Below, piece after piece: positions 57,601 to 64,000 of a stretch of 64,000 nt of DNA (the first letter of the stretch is position 1; each line of letters starts with the position of its first letter). A program made the translations under genes and the position numbers. The DNA is from Bradyrhizobium lablabi. Lineage in GTDB: Bacteria > Pseudomonadota > Alphaproteobacteria > Rhizobiales > Xanthobacteraceae. The notes below the pieces were generated by a model. It did no database searches and was not told where the DNA came from. It saw only the letters and a list, made by a program, of their open reading frames with translations. Where the stretch lies: positions 496,001 to 560,000 of the forward strand of contig NZ_JAFCLN010000002.1 in assembly GCF_018129385.1 (NCBI RefSeq), given 5' to 3'.

Positions 57601-57759
57601 GCCCGGCAGTTGCGTCGTCACCTGCACGGTCGGGAAATCGACCTGCGGCAGCGCCGAGACCGGCAGCGCCCAGTAGCCCAGCGCGCCGCCGATCATCAGC
57701 GCGATCCCGAGCAGGGACGTCGCGATCGGCCGGCGGATGAATGGTTCGGAGACGCTCAT
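54613..57759 (-). CDS. RND efflux permease, MdtB-like
   Basis: The 1048-residue protein begins SVSEPFIRRPIATSLLGIAL and shows the same RND features (GTGFVVDDAIVMIENIVRHM; LAGQPWLILAAIVTIYIVL). It is the first of the two permease genes and differs from the second by a His/Glu-containing insertion (LKHLHEEMAVPGL) after helix 6. In the E. coli MdtABC system two MdtB and one MdtC form the trimer; the same stoichiometry is possible here but not shown. It is 24 bp after the adaptor gene. Confidence 0.93.
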   Translation of the reverse strand: MSVSEPFIRRPIATSLLGIALMIGGALGYWALPVSALPQVDFPTVQVTTQLPGASPDVVASLITAPLERQLGQIPSLSAMQSTSSFGVSQISLQFDLNRDIDGATQDVQAAINAAAGILPRTLPYPPVYAKVNPADAPVLTLALTSETISLRAMSDIADTVLGQRLAQISGVGRVSILGGLKPAIRVQADLARLAAYGISMEDLRNAIAGANVSGPKGSLDGAQQSYTIAANDQIAAAEAYKPIIIAYRNGSPVTIGDVAVIVDGLENDRTGGWYQGTPAVIIDIQRQPGANVIEVVRQIRDEIPKLQRLIPAGVNLHIVSDRTVTIRASVRDVQFTLILSVVLVTLVVLLFLRSLRATLIAGVALPLSLITSFGIMYFAGFSLDNLSLMALTIGTGFVVDDAIVMIENIVRHMEDGDSVMEASLKGASEIGFTVISLTVSLIAVFIPLLFMSGLVGRMFREFALTLTIAVVTSAIVSLTLTPMMCSRMLKHLHEEMAVPGLATISRGIDRMVEFYHRTLLWVLRHQRATLAVTFATIVATLLMYVIAPKGFLPLQDTASITAVTEAGADVSFAEMTSRQARAAAEIKADPDVIGVVSVIGAGSVNPTTNVGRLVMTLRPRGERHDDISVVVNRLKRRVADIPGMTIYFQPVQDVQISTQSSRSQYQYTLTGTDAAEVSLWAGKLVAEMRRDPLFRDVSSEAQEGGLRAALDINRQRAGQLGVSLQAVNDTLNDAFAQRQISTIYGQANQYRVVLEALPMYQRDPSILSKLYLPGAAGTAGGPGAQVPLSAVATLTRTTAPLAISHLAQFPAVSLSFNLAPGEALGDAVEAVKAIEKRIGMPASIAGVYSGDAAEFAKSLAGQPWLILAAIVTIYIVLGVLYESYIHPITILSTLPSAGIGAILALMLCGQDLSVIGLIGIILLMGIVKKNAIMMIDFALEAERHRGMSAYDAIVQACLLRFRPIMMTTLAALFGALPLAIESGTGAELRFPLGISIIGGLLLSQVLTLYTTPVIYLALDRLNRRIEQAVPDPGPSGRPVPGATEGMQ

Positions 57760-57783
57760 GGCGCGCTCGCTGTTGTCACGCGT

Positions 57784-59160
57784 TTACTGTTTGGCAGTGC
57801 CGGACGACGGACTTGCCGGAGCCGGGCCGGTCTGCCCCTTCTGATCGCCCTCGCCGCGCCGGCCGCGATGCTCGCCCTCCCTGGCCGGACCGCCGCCCTT
57901 ATCGGTGCCCTTGGCATCCGGACTGCGGCTGCGCTTGCGCGGCGCGAGATCGGCTGACGGCGCGGCGTCATCCTTGCCGATGAACACCTTCGCGCCGTCA
58001 GACAGGTTGGCAAACCCGGTCGTCACCACGCGATCGGAGGTCGAGATGCCGCTCGCGATGACGGCATCGTGCTCGTTCTGCTGCGTCACCACGATCGGCT
58101 TTGCCGTGGCGATGTCGCCCTCGCCAATGACGTAGCTGAACGTGCCGGCGGGTCCGCGCTGCACGGCCGATGTCGGAATGACGATCGATTTCGGCAGCGT
58201 CTCGACCTTGAGCCGCACGTTGACGAACTGCCCCGGCCAGAGCTGGAAATTGCTATTGGGGAATTCGGCCTTCAGCTTCAGCGTGCCGGTGGTGGGATCG
58301 ACCTGGTTGTCGATGCCTCTCAGGATGCCGGTGTCGACCACGGTGACGCCGTCATTGCCGAACACGTCGACGGAGAGCGGGCCCTTGGCGGCGGCGGCGT
58401 TCACGCGCACGATCTGCTGCTGCGGCAGGCTGAACCACACCGCGATCGGCTGTAGCTGCGTCAGGATCACCAGGCCCGTCGTATCAGAGGCCTTGATGAT
58501 ATTGCCCTGGTCGACCTGGCGCAGGCCCGCGCGCCCCGTCAGCGGCGCGACGATCTTGGTGTAGCTAAGCGTCGCCGCCGCATTGTCGATCGCTGCCTGA
58601 TCGGCCTTGATCAGCGCTTCCTGCTGCGCGACCAGCGCCTTTTGCGTGTCGGCCTGCTGCTTGGAGCCGGCATTGGACGCCGCAAGCTGCTGATAGCGCG
58701 CCAGATCGAGCTTCTGGTTGACCAGCATCGCTTCGTCCTGCGCCTTCTTCGCTACCGCCTGGTCGTATTGCGCCTGATAGATCGCCGGATCGATCTCGGC
58801 GAGCACATCGCCCTTCTTGACGTCCTGCCCCTCGACGAAATTGACCGCGAGCAGCTTGCCGTCGACCTGCGCGCGCACGGTGACCGTATTGAGCGCGCGC
58901 ACCGAGCCGACGCCATCGAGATAAACCGGCACATCCTGCACGCGCGGCGTCGCCGCCAGCACCGGCACGGGAAGATCGCGCGGCGGACCGTTGCGGCCGG
59001 CGCCGCCCTGCTTCGGCTGATAGGCCAGCCAGCCGATGTAACCGAGCCCGCCGAGGATCAGCAGCAGGATGGTGAGCGACACCATTCGCCGCAGCACGCT
59101 GCGCACGACGCTTCTGCCGGCGGCTTTCGCGGTCTCGTTCAATTCCGGCTTAAAGAGCAT
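57784..59160 (-). CDS. RND efflux periplasmic adaptor, MdtA-like
   Basis: The 458-residue membrane-fusion protein has an N-terminal anchor helix (VSLTILLLILGGLGYIGWLA), lipoyl halves (TVTVRAQVDGKLLAVNFVEG, IVAPLTGRAGLRQVDQGNII) around a coiled-coil hairpin (YDQAVAKKAQDEAMLVNQKL), and a beta-barrel domain. A charged, low-complexity tail of about 60 residues (PRKRSRSPDAKGTDKGGGPA) follows the family domain. Its start overlaps the outer-membrane gene stop by 11 bases, so the four genes form one operon. Confidence 0.92.
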   Translation of the reverse strand: MLFKPELNETAKAAGRSVVRSVLRRMVSLTILLLILGGLGYIGWLAYQPKQGGAGRNGPPRDLPVPVLAATPRVQDVPVYLDGVGSVRALNTVTVRAQVDGKLLAVNFVEGQDVKKGDVLAEIDPAIYQAQYDQAVAKKAQDEAMLVNQKLDLARYQQLAASNAGSKQQADTQKALVAQQEALIKADQAAIDNAAATLSYTKIVAPLTGRAGLRQVDQGNIIKASDTTGLVILTQLQPIAVWFSLPQQQIVRVNAAAAKGPLSVDVFGNDGVTVVDTGILRGIDNQVDPTTGTLKLKAEFPNSNFQLWPGQFVNVRLKVETLPKSIVIPTSAVQRGPAGTFSYVIGEGDIATAKPIVVTQQNEHDAVIASGISTSDRVVTTGFANLSDGAKVFIGKDDAAPSADLAPRKRSRSPDAKGTDKGGGPAREGEHRGRRGEGDQKGQTGPAPASPSSGTAKQ

Positions 59161-60646
59161 CGACCGGCCTTTCCATCCTCGGCTCCCAGCCGCCCCCCAG
59201 CGCCTGATAAAGGCTGATGATCGCGAGCAGGCGCGCCAGTTGTGCCTGCACCAGCGCGTCCTCAGCCTGGAACAATGTCAGTTGTACGTTTAGCACGGTT
59301 ACGATGTCGGCTGTTCCGGCCCGGAGCTGATCCCCGGCCAGTTGAAAGGCCCGGCGCGACGAGGCGACGACGTCGCGCTGTAGCCGCAGCCTGATGGTGG
59401 TTTCGCGAATCGACGTCAGGGCATTGTCGACGTCGGCAAAGGACTGCACCACCGTCTTGCGGTAGGTCTGGAGCAACTCGTCCTGTCTCGCCTTGGTAAA
59501 CTCGAAATTGCCCAGAATCCGTCCGCCGTCGAAGATCGGCTGGGTCAGGCTGCCGACCATGCTGAAGAACGCCGCATGCGGCTGGAACAGCGACGACAGC
59601 GACGAACTCTGATAGCCGCCCTGCCCGGTGAGCTGGATGCTCGGGAAGAACTGCGCCCGCGCATTGCCGACATTGGCGGTAGCGGAAGCCAGTTGCGCCT
59701 CCTGCCGCCTGATGTCCGGACGCTGCGTCAGGATCTCGGACGGCAGCCCGGGCGTGACGCGCGGGATTGCAATCCGATCCAGCGTGCCGCCCGCGACACG
59801 GACACTCTCCGGCGGGCGCGACACCAGCGTTGCGAGCGCGTTGATGTTCTGGTCCAGCGTCTGCCGCAGCGGCGGCACCAGCGCGCGCTGGTTGGCGAGC
59901 ACGCTCTCCTGCTGCGCCACATCCAGATCGGTGCCGGTGCCGGCGGAGAGCCGCTGCTTGATCGCATCGAGGATGCGGGTGGCGCTGGCGATGTTGCGCT
60001 GGGCGACCTTGAGGCGATCCTGCGAGGCCAGCACCTGGAAATAGGCGGTGGCGACGCTGGTCAGCGTGGTCAGTGCCACCACGTCGCGGTCGAAGCGGTT
60101 GGCGATCGCCGTCTCTTCCGCCGCCTGCGCGGCGTCGCGATTCTTGCCCCAGAAATCGAGCTCGTAGCTGGCGCTGAGCGAAGCCGAATAATTGACGACC
60201 TCGCGCCCGCCGATGGAGAGGCCGCTCTGGCTCGAGCCCGAGGTGCGCGAATAGCTCTCCGAACCGTTGAGCTGTAGTGCCGGCAGCAGCACGGCGCCGG
60301 CGATGCGCGCCTGTGCATCGGCCTGCTGGAAGCGCGCAGTGGCCGCTGCAATGTCGAGGTTGACGGTCTGTGCTTCCTCCATCAGATGCGTGAGCTCCAA
60401 CGAGCGGAATCCGTGCCACCAGTCCAGCGTCGGCGGGGCATCGAGCGGATTCTTCTTGCCGGCCTGCTTGTAAGCCGGCGGGATATCCAGCGCAGGATCG
60501 GGCAGATCCTTGGTCAGCAGGCAGCCTGACGAACTCAGCGCAAGACAAAGCACGGCAAGCCATCCCGCCAGGCGCCCAGCCCTTCCTAAATCGGGCCTTC
60601 CTAGATCGCGTCCTGTCAAATTCAGCCCCGCGGCGCCCGTCCCCAT
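59150..60646 (-). CDS. NodT-family outer-membrane efflux lipoprotein
   Basis: The protein has a lipoprotein leader with lipobox LALSSSGC and the NodT opening LTKDLPDPALDIPPAYKQAG, followed by two TolC-like repeats (ELTHLMEEAQTVNLDIAAAT; NINALATLVSRPPESVRVAG; LPSEILTQRPDIRRQEAQLA). I use ATG 60646; a GTG at 60661 has a better ribosome site (GGGGAGAG) and is equally possible. This is the outer-membrane channel of the downstream RND pumps and heads the operon. Confidence 0.9.
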   Translation of the reverse strand: MGTGAAGLNLTGRDLGRPDLGRAGRLAGWLAVLCLALSSSGCLLTKDLPDPALDIPPAYKQAGKKNPLDAPPTLDWWHGFRSLELTHLMEEAQTVNLDIAAATARFQQADAQARIAGAVLLPALQLNGSESYSRTSGSSQSGLSIGGREVVNYSASLSASYELDFWGKNRDAAQAAEETAIANRFDRDVVALTTLTSVATAYFQVLASQDRLKVAQRNIASATRILDAIKQRLSAGTGTDLDVAQQESVLANQRALVPPLRQTLDQNINALATLVSRPPESVRVAGGTLDRIAIPRVTPGLPSEILTQRPDIRRQEAQLASATANVGNARAQFFPSIQLTGQGGYQSSSLSSLFQPHAAFFSMVGSLTQPIFDGGRILGNFEFTKARQDELLQTYRKTVVQSFADVDNALTSIRETTIRLRLQRDVVASSRRAFQLAGDQLRAGTADIVTVLNVQLTLFQAEDALVQAQLARLLAIISLYQALGGGWEPRMERPVDAL

Positions 60647-60661
60647 GACGCTTTGGGTCAC

Positions 60662-61376
60662 CCCCGCTCTCCCCGCCTCAGTAGCGTGCCCCGCAGCCGC
60701 ACCGAATCGCATCCGGCCCGGGCGCGGACGATTTCTGAAGGGCATTTCTGCAAGGCGAACACGGTGATGCATCCGATGGAACCGGAACGCCATCCTACCC
60801 TTGCGATCCCGACGCGCCCAGTCCCGCAGACCTTGACGCGCGTTGCTGTTTGAGTGCCGGAAGGCGAAGCCGGATAGCTTACTTCTCCTTATTTTATGGG
60901 CACTTCTCGCGATTCGAGACAGTCTGAAAGGGAAAAGGATTACCAAGATTTCATGGGGATTTTCCCCGGTTTCGGAGGCACTCGCGGCGCAAGGCCCCGC
61001 CGCGCCGAATCTCGATGGCGCAAGCGAGAGCCACTGGAATGCGGATCGCGGTCATCGGAACGGGAATCGCCGACGATGCCTCAGGGACTCGTCATCAGTG
61101 CAGCCAAATTGATTTGCGGCCGCCGCGATAGAAGAACTCTTGCCCGCCTCTCCTTTGCCTTTTGTCGAGGCAACGATATGCCACCATCGTGCCGCGTCCT
61201 GATTCCGCAAATGCGAACGAAGCGCGCGACACCTTGTCGGTTCCCGACGGGAACAATTATGTTACGCTGGCGTTGCCTGCCCGCGCCAAGGCGCTCTGGT
61301 CCAGTGGGGGTCGGACTAGCCGATCTGTCACGGGGAAATTTGGACCGAAGGGCGAGGCCTGTGGATGGGATCGGCC
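60662..61376. other. Long gene-poor stretch before the CFA synthase gene
   Basis: No intact gene is supported in about 715 bp between the divergent efflux operon and cfa. The stretch must contain both promoters. A possible truncated oxidoreductase start lies at 61039-61131 (listed separately). Other open frames here have biased composition and no family features. Confidence 0.5.
61039..61131 (+). pseudogene. Possible remnant of an NAD(P)/FAD-dependent oxidoreductase gene
   Basis: From ATG 61039 the frame reads MRIAVIGTGIADDASGT and stops after 30 codons. The first eleven residues equal the usual beginning of the flavin-containing oxidoreductases that often precede cfa genes in proteobacteria (GxGxxG Rossmann start, here with the last Gly lost). 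The body of the gene is missing. The match is short, so chance cannot be excluded. Confidence 0.35.
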
Positions 61377-62603
61377 ATGCCCGAATTGATCGCGATCACT
61401 TCTGATACCGCAGACAAACTGCCGCCCGACCTGCCGCGCGTGGTCCGCCTGGCGCTCAGTTACGGCGCCAAACTTCAGCGCGGCACGCTGGACGTGACGC
61501 TGCCCGACGGCCGCACGGTTCGGCTTGGCGGCAACGGGCCGGGACCATCAGCCGCCATGAACGTCCATGATTTCGCCTTTGCCTCGCGCCTGCTGCGCGG
61601 CGGCGATATCGGCATTGCCGAAGCCTATCTGCGCGGCGAATGGGATACGCCCGACCTGACGCAGTTCCTGTATCTGTTCTGCGTCAACCAGGACTGGATG
61701 CAGAAGATGCTGGTCGGCAATCCGGTGATGCGCTCGGTCCAGATCGTCAGGCACTGGTTCAACCGCAACACCAGGCGGCAGGCCCGCCGCAACATCTATG
61801 CGCATTACGACATCGGCAACGCCTTCTACTCGGCATGGCTCGATCCGAGCATGACCTATTCGTCGGCGCTGTATGAAGATCACACGCCGGACCTGACCTC
61901 GGCGCAGAACAACAAGTATCGCCGGCTTGCCGAAGCGATCGATCTGCGCCCCGACCAGAAATTGCTGGAGATCGGCTGCGGCTGGGGCGGCTTTGCGGAG
62001 TTTGCCGCCAAGCAGGGCGCAAAGGTGGTAGGCCTCACCATCAGCCGGGAGCAGCGCGATTTTGCGCAAGCCCGCATCCAGCGGGCGGGACTTTCGGAAA
62101 AGGTCGAGATCCGCCTACAGGACTATCGCGACGAGCGCGGCCAGTATGACCGCATCGCCTCGATCGAGATGATCGAAGCGGTCGGCGAGCAGTTCTGGCC
62201 GAAATACTTCTCGCAGCTACGCGACCGCCTGCTGCCAGGCGGGCTCGCCGGCATCCAGGCCATCACCATCCAGGACAGCCTGTTCGCCGCCTACCGGCGC
62301 GAGGTCGACTTCATCCAGCGCTACGTTTTTCCCGGCGGCATGTTGCCCTCGCCGCAGGTGCTCAAAGCGCTCGGCGAAAAGTTCGGCGTGCCGGTCATCC
62401 GCGAGCGCATTTTCGGGGAAGATTATGCCAAGACGCTTTCGACCTGGCGCAGCAATTTCCGCGAGGCGTGGCCGAACCTGAAGCCGCTCGGCTTCGACGA
62501 CCGCTTCAAGCGGCTGTGGGAATACTACCTCGCCTATTGCGAGGCCGGATTTCTGTCGGGGAATATCGACGTGCGTCAGGTGGTGTTCGCCAAATCCGGA
62601 TGA
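61377..62603 (+). CDS. cfa: Cyclopropane-fatty-acyl-phospholipid synthase
   Basis: About 408 residues from ATG 61377 (an ATG at 61365 is also possible). The N-terminal SCP-like domain (LRGGDIGIAEAYLRGEWDTP) is followed by YAHYDIGNAFYSAWLDPSMTY and the SAM-binding motif LLEIGCGWGGFAEFA near residue 196, then SIEMIEAVGEQFWPKYF with the catalytic Glu region, and FPGGMLPS. The enzyme adds a methylene from SAM to unsaturated phospholipid acyl chains, important for acid and stationary-phase stress. Neighbours commonly found with cfa (DUF1365, oxidoreductase) are missing here. Confidence 0.94.
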   Translation: MPELIAITSDTADKLPPDLPRVVRLALSYGAKLQRGTLDVTLPDGRTVRLGGNGPGPSAAMNVHDFAFASRLLRGGDIGIAEAYLRGEWDTPDLTQFLYLFCVNQDWMQKMLVGNPVMRSVQIVRHWFNRNTRRQARRNIYAHYDIGNAFYSAWLDPSMTYSSALYEDHTPDLTSAQNNKYRRLAEAIDLRPDQKLLEIGCGWGGFAEFAAKQGAKVVGLTISREQRDFAQARIQRAGLSEKVEIRLQDYRDERGQYDRIASIEMIEAVGEQFWPKYFSQLRDRLLPGGLAGIQAITIQDSLFAAYRREVDFIQRYVFPGGMLPSPQVLKALGEKFGVPVIRERIFGEDYAKTLSTWRSNFREAWPNLKPLGFDDRFKRLWEYYLAYCEAGFLSGNIDVRQVVFAKSG

Positions 62604-62690
62604 CACGCGCGCGTTCCCGTCGGCTTGTGCCCCGGGCGGCGGTCCTTTAGGGTCGCCCGCGCAGAGGAAACAACCGGCGATATCAAAGAC

Positions 62691-63731
62691 ATGACCATCA
62701 ACAACGACGTCATCCAGGCGATCGGCAACACGCCCCTCATCAAGCTCAAGAAGGCCTCCGAGCTGACGGGCTGCACCATTCTGGGCAAGGCCGAATTCAT
62801 GAATCCGGGCCAGTCGGTGAAAGACCGTGCCGGCAAATGGATGATCCTGGAAGCCGAGAAGCGCGGCGACCTCAAGCCGGGCGGCCTCGTCGTGGAATCG
62901 ACCGCGGGCAATACCGGCATCGGGCTTGCCGTGGTGGCGAGCGCGCGCGGTTATCGCACGCTGATCCTCATTCCCAACACCCAGAGTCAGGAAAAGAAGG
63001 ACATGCTGCGGTTGTGCGGCGCCGAGCTCGTGGAAGTGCCGATGCTGCCCTATTCCAATCCGAACAATTATCAGCATGTCGGCCGCCGGCTCGCCGATCA
63101 ATTGCGCAAGACCGAGTCCAATGGCGTGTTGTTCGCCGACCAGTGGAACAACCTCGACAATGCGAAGGCACATTTCGAATCCACCGGTCCGGAAATCTGG
63201 GAGCAGACCGGCGGCAAGGTCGACGGCTTCATCTGCTCGGTCGGCACCGCCGGCACGATCGCCGGCACCACCGCGTTCCTGAAATCAAAGAACAAGAACA
63301 TTGTGACGGCCTGCGCCGATCCGCCCGGCTTTGCCATGTACGAGCTGTTCAAGAACGGCGAGGCCAAGTCGACACCAGGCGACTCCATCACCGAAGGTAT
63401 CGGACTTGGCCGCATCACGTCCGTCGTCAAGGAAGCCAGGGTCGATACCGCCTTCCTCATCCCCGATGAGGAATCGGTATCGGTGATCTATGACGTGTTG
63501 CAGCACGAAGGCCTCTGCCTCGGCGGCTCGACCGGCGTCAACATCGCGGGCGCGATCCGGCTGGCGAAGCAGCTCGGACCGGGCAAGACCATCGTCACCA
63601 TCCTCGCCGATTCCGGCAATCGCTATCAGTCAAAACTGTTCAATCCGGAATTCATGCGCTCGAAGAATCTCCCCGTGCCGGAATGGATGGAGAAGCGCAG
63701 CAAGATCGAGCCGCCGTTCGAGAAGGTGTAA
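62691..63731 (+). CDS. cysK: Cysteine synthase A
   Basis: The 346-residue PLP enzyme has IGNTPLIKLKKASELTGC, the PLP lysine K44 in NPGQSVKDRAG, the substrate loop ESTAGNTGIGLAVVA, and GTAGTIAGTTAFL for phosphate binding. It forms L-cysteine from O-acetylserine and sulfide. Internal insertions relative to enteric CysK (PMLPYSNPNNYQHVGRRLAD) place it with the longer alphaproteobacterial type. It lies 87 bp after cfa on the same strand. Confidence 0.93.
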   Translation: MTINNDVIQAIGNTPLIKLKKASELTGCTILGKAEFMNPGQSVKDRAGKWMILEAEKRGDLKPGGLVVESTAGNTGIGLAVVASARGYRTLILIPNTQSQEKKDMLRLCGAELVEVPMLPYSNPNNYQHVGRRLADQLRKTESNGVLFADQWNNLDNAKAHFESTGPEIWEQTGGKVDGFICSVGTAGTIAGTTAFLKSKNKNIVTACADPPGFAMYELFKNGEAKSTPGDSITEGIGLGRITSVVKEARVDTAFLIPDEESVSVIYDVLQHEGLCLGGSTGVNIAGAIRLAKQLGPGKTIVTILADSGNRYQSKLFNPEFMRSKNLPVPEWMEKRSKIEPPFEKV

Positions 63732-63747
63732 TAGGCTAGACTTCGGC

Positions 63748-63863
63748 CTCGTGGTTCGAGACGCGCGGCGTTGCCGCGCTCCTCACCATGAGGGTCTAGC
63801 AATCCCACTCCGCTCTCGACCTCATCCTGAGGAGCACGCGTCAGCGTGCGTCTCGAAGGATGA
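63748..63863. repeat. Palindromic repeat, GGTTCGAGACGC...GCGTCTCGAAGGATGA type
   Basis: A left part (63748-63796: CTCGTGGTTCGAGACGCGCG...CCTCACCATGAGGG) and a right part (63820-63863: CCTCATCCTGAGGAGCACGC...GCGTCTCGAAGGATGA) are inverted, diverged copies of each other, each also internally palindromic (GCGCGGCG-TTGCCGCGC; CACGCGTCAGCGTG). It fills the gap between convergent cysK and the ABC transporter gene and may act as terminator. The sequence resembles a very common dispersed repeat in Bradyrhizobium (from memory). Confidence 0.8.
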
Positions 63864-63869
63864 AAGCCG

Positions 63870-64000
63870 CTAATGCCGCAAAATCTGACTGAGGAACAGC
63901 TTCGTCCGCGCGTGCTGCGGATTGGCGAAAAATTCCTGCGGCGTATTTGACTCGATCACCTGCCCCGCGTCCATGAACACGACGCGGTTGGCGACTTCCC
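63870..64000 (-). CDS. Amino-acid ABC transporter ATP-binding protein, C-terminal end (cut by window edge)
   Basis: The final 43 codons are present: EVANRVVFMDAGQVIESNTP, then FFANPQHARTKLFLSQILRH and TAG. This is the typical end of GlnQ/AapP-type polar amino-acid importer ATPases (after the H-loop). The catalytic motifs lie outside the window. Confidence 0.85.
   Translation of the reverse strand, partial: EVANRVVFMDAGQVIESNTPQEFFANPQHARTKLFLSQILRH

Noticed and set aside
60896..61405. 169-codon open frame before cfa
   Set aside because: Low-complexity Arg-rich translation, overlaps the cfa start region, and no family pattern.

Overview
The window looks like a chromosomal segment of an alphaproteobacterium of the Nitrobacteraceae, most likely Bradyrhizobium or a close relative such as Rhodopseudomonas. 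The grounds are high GC, the gene order dusB-ntrB-ntrC...ntrY-ntrX-hfq-hflX, the order pcm-tolC-popZ-valS, a fused ispDF, outer-membrane proteins of the Omp25/31 style, and several palindromic intergenic repeats that I associate with this family. Identification is by reading protein motifs only; no database search was run.

Left part (1-10.7 kb): the 5' part of an S1/P1 nuclease gene; a two-barrel outer-membrane protein whose second half keeps omptin protease dyads; an enoyl-CoA hydratase divergent from a cobalt-type nitrile hydratase operon (alpha, beta, accessory); a palindromic repeat that supplies the stop codon of queC; mazG; a TctC/Bug binding protein; a phosphotransferase; hflX and hfq.

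Nitrogen-control part (11-22.5 kb): ntrX and ntrY are separated from ntrC, ntrB and dusB by three non-ntr genes: an AraC-HTH/TPR regulator, a methyltransferase and an MFS transporter. A candidate NtrC box (GCAC-N7-GTGC) lies just upstream of dusB-ntrBC, which would fit autoregulation.

Housekeeping part (22.7-36.4 kb): ispDF, cinA C-terminal domain, an LTXXQ protein, a RatA/COQ10-like protein, a small P-loop kinase, lipA, a 3-methyladenine glycosylase, an unrecognised Tat-exported protein, valS, popZ, tolC, pcm and tRNA-Asn.

Accessory part (36.4-50.6 kb), bounded by tRNA-Asn and tRNA-Cys: a 1729-residue FG-GAP plus RTX-like repeat protein, a LuxR-type regulator, a degenerate 3' half of a tRNA-Asn gene, two small ORFs, a translationally coupled TIR-protein / nSTAND-ATPase-TPR pair (a candidate defence or NAD-signalling system and the most interesting item here) and an SGNH hydrolase.

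Right part (50.6-64 kb): tRNA-Cys, a DTW-domain tRNA modification enzyme, a complete RND efflux operon (NodT-type outer-membrane factor, adaptor, two MdtB/MdtC-type pumps), a gene-poor stretch with a possible oxidoreductase remnant, a cyclopropane fatty acid synthase, cysteine synthase, another palindromic repeat, and the 3' end of an amino-acid ABC transporter ATPase gene.
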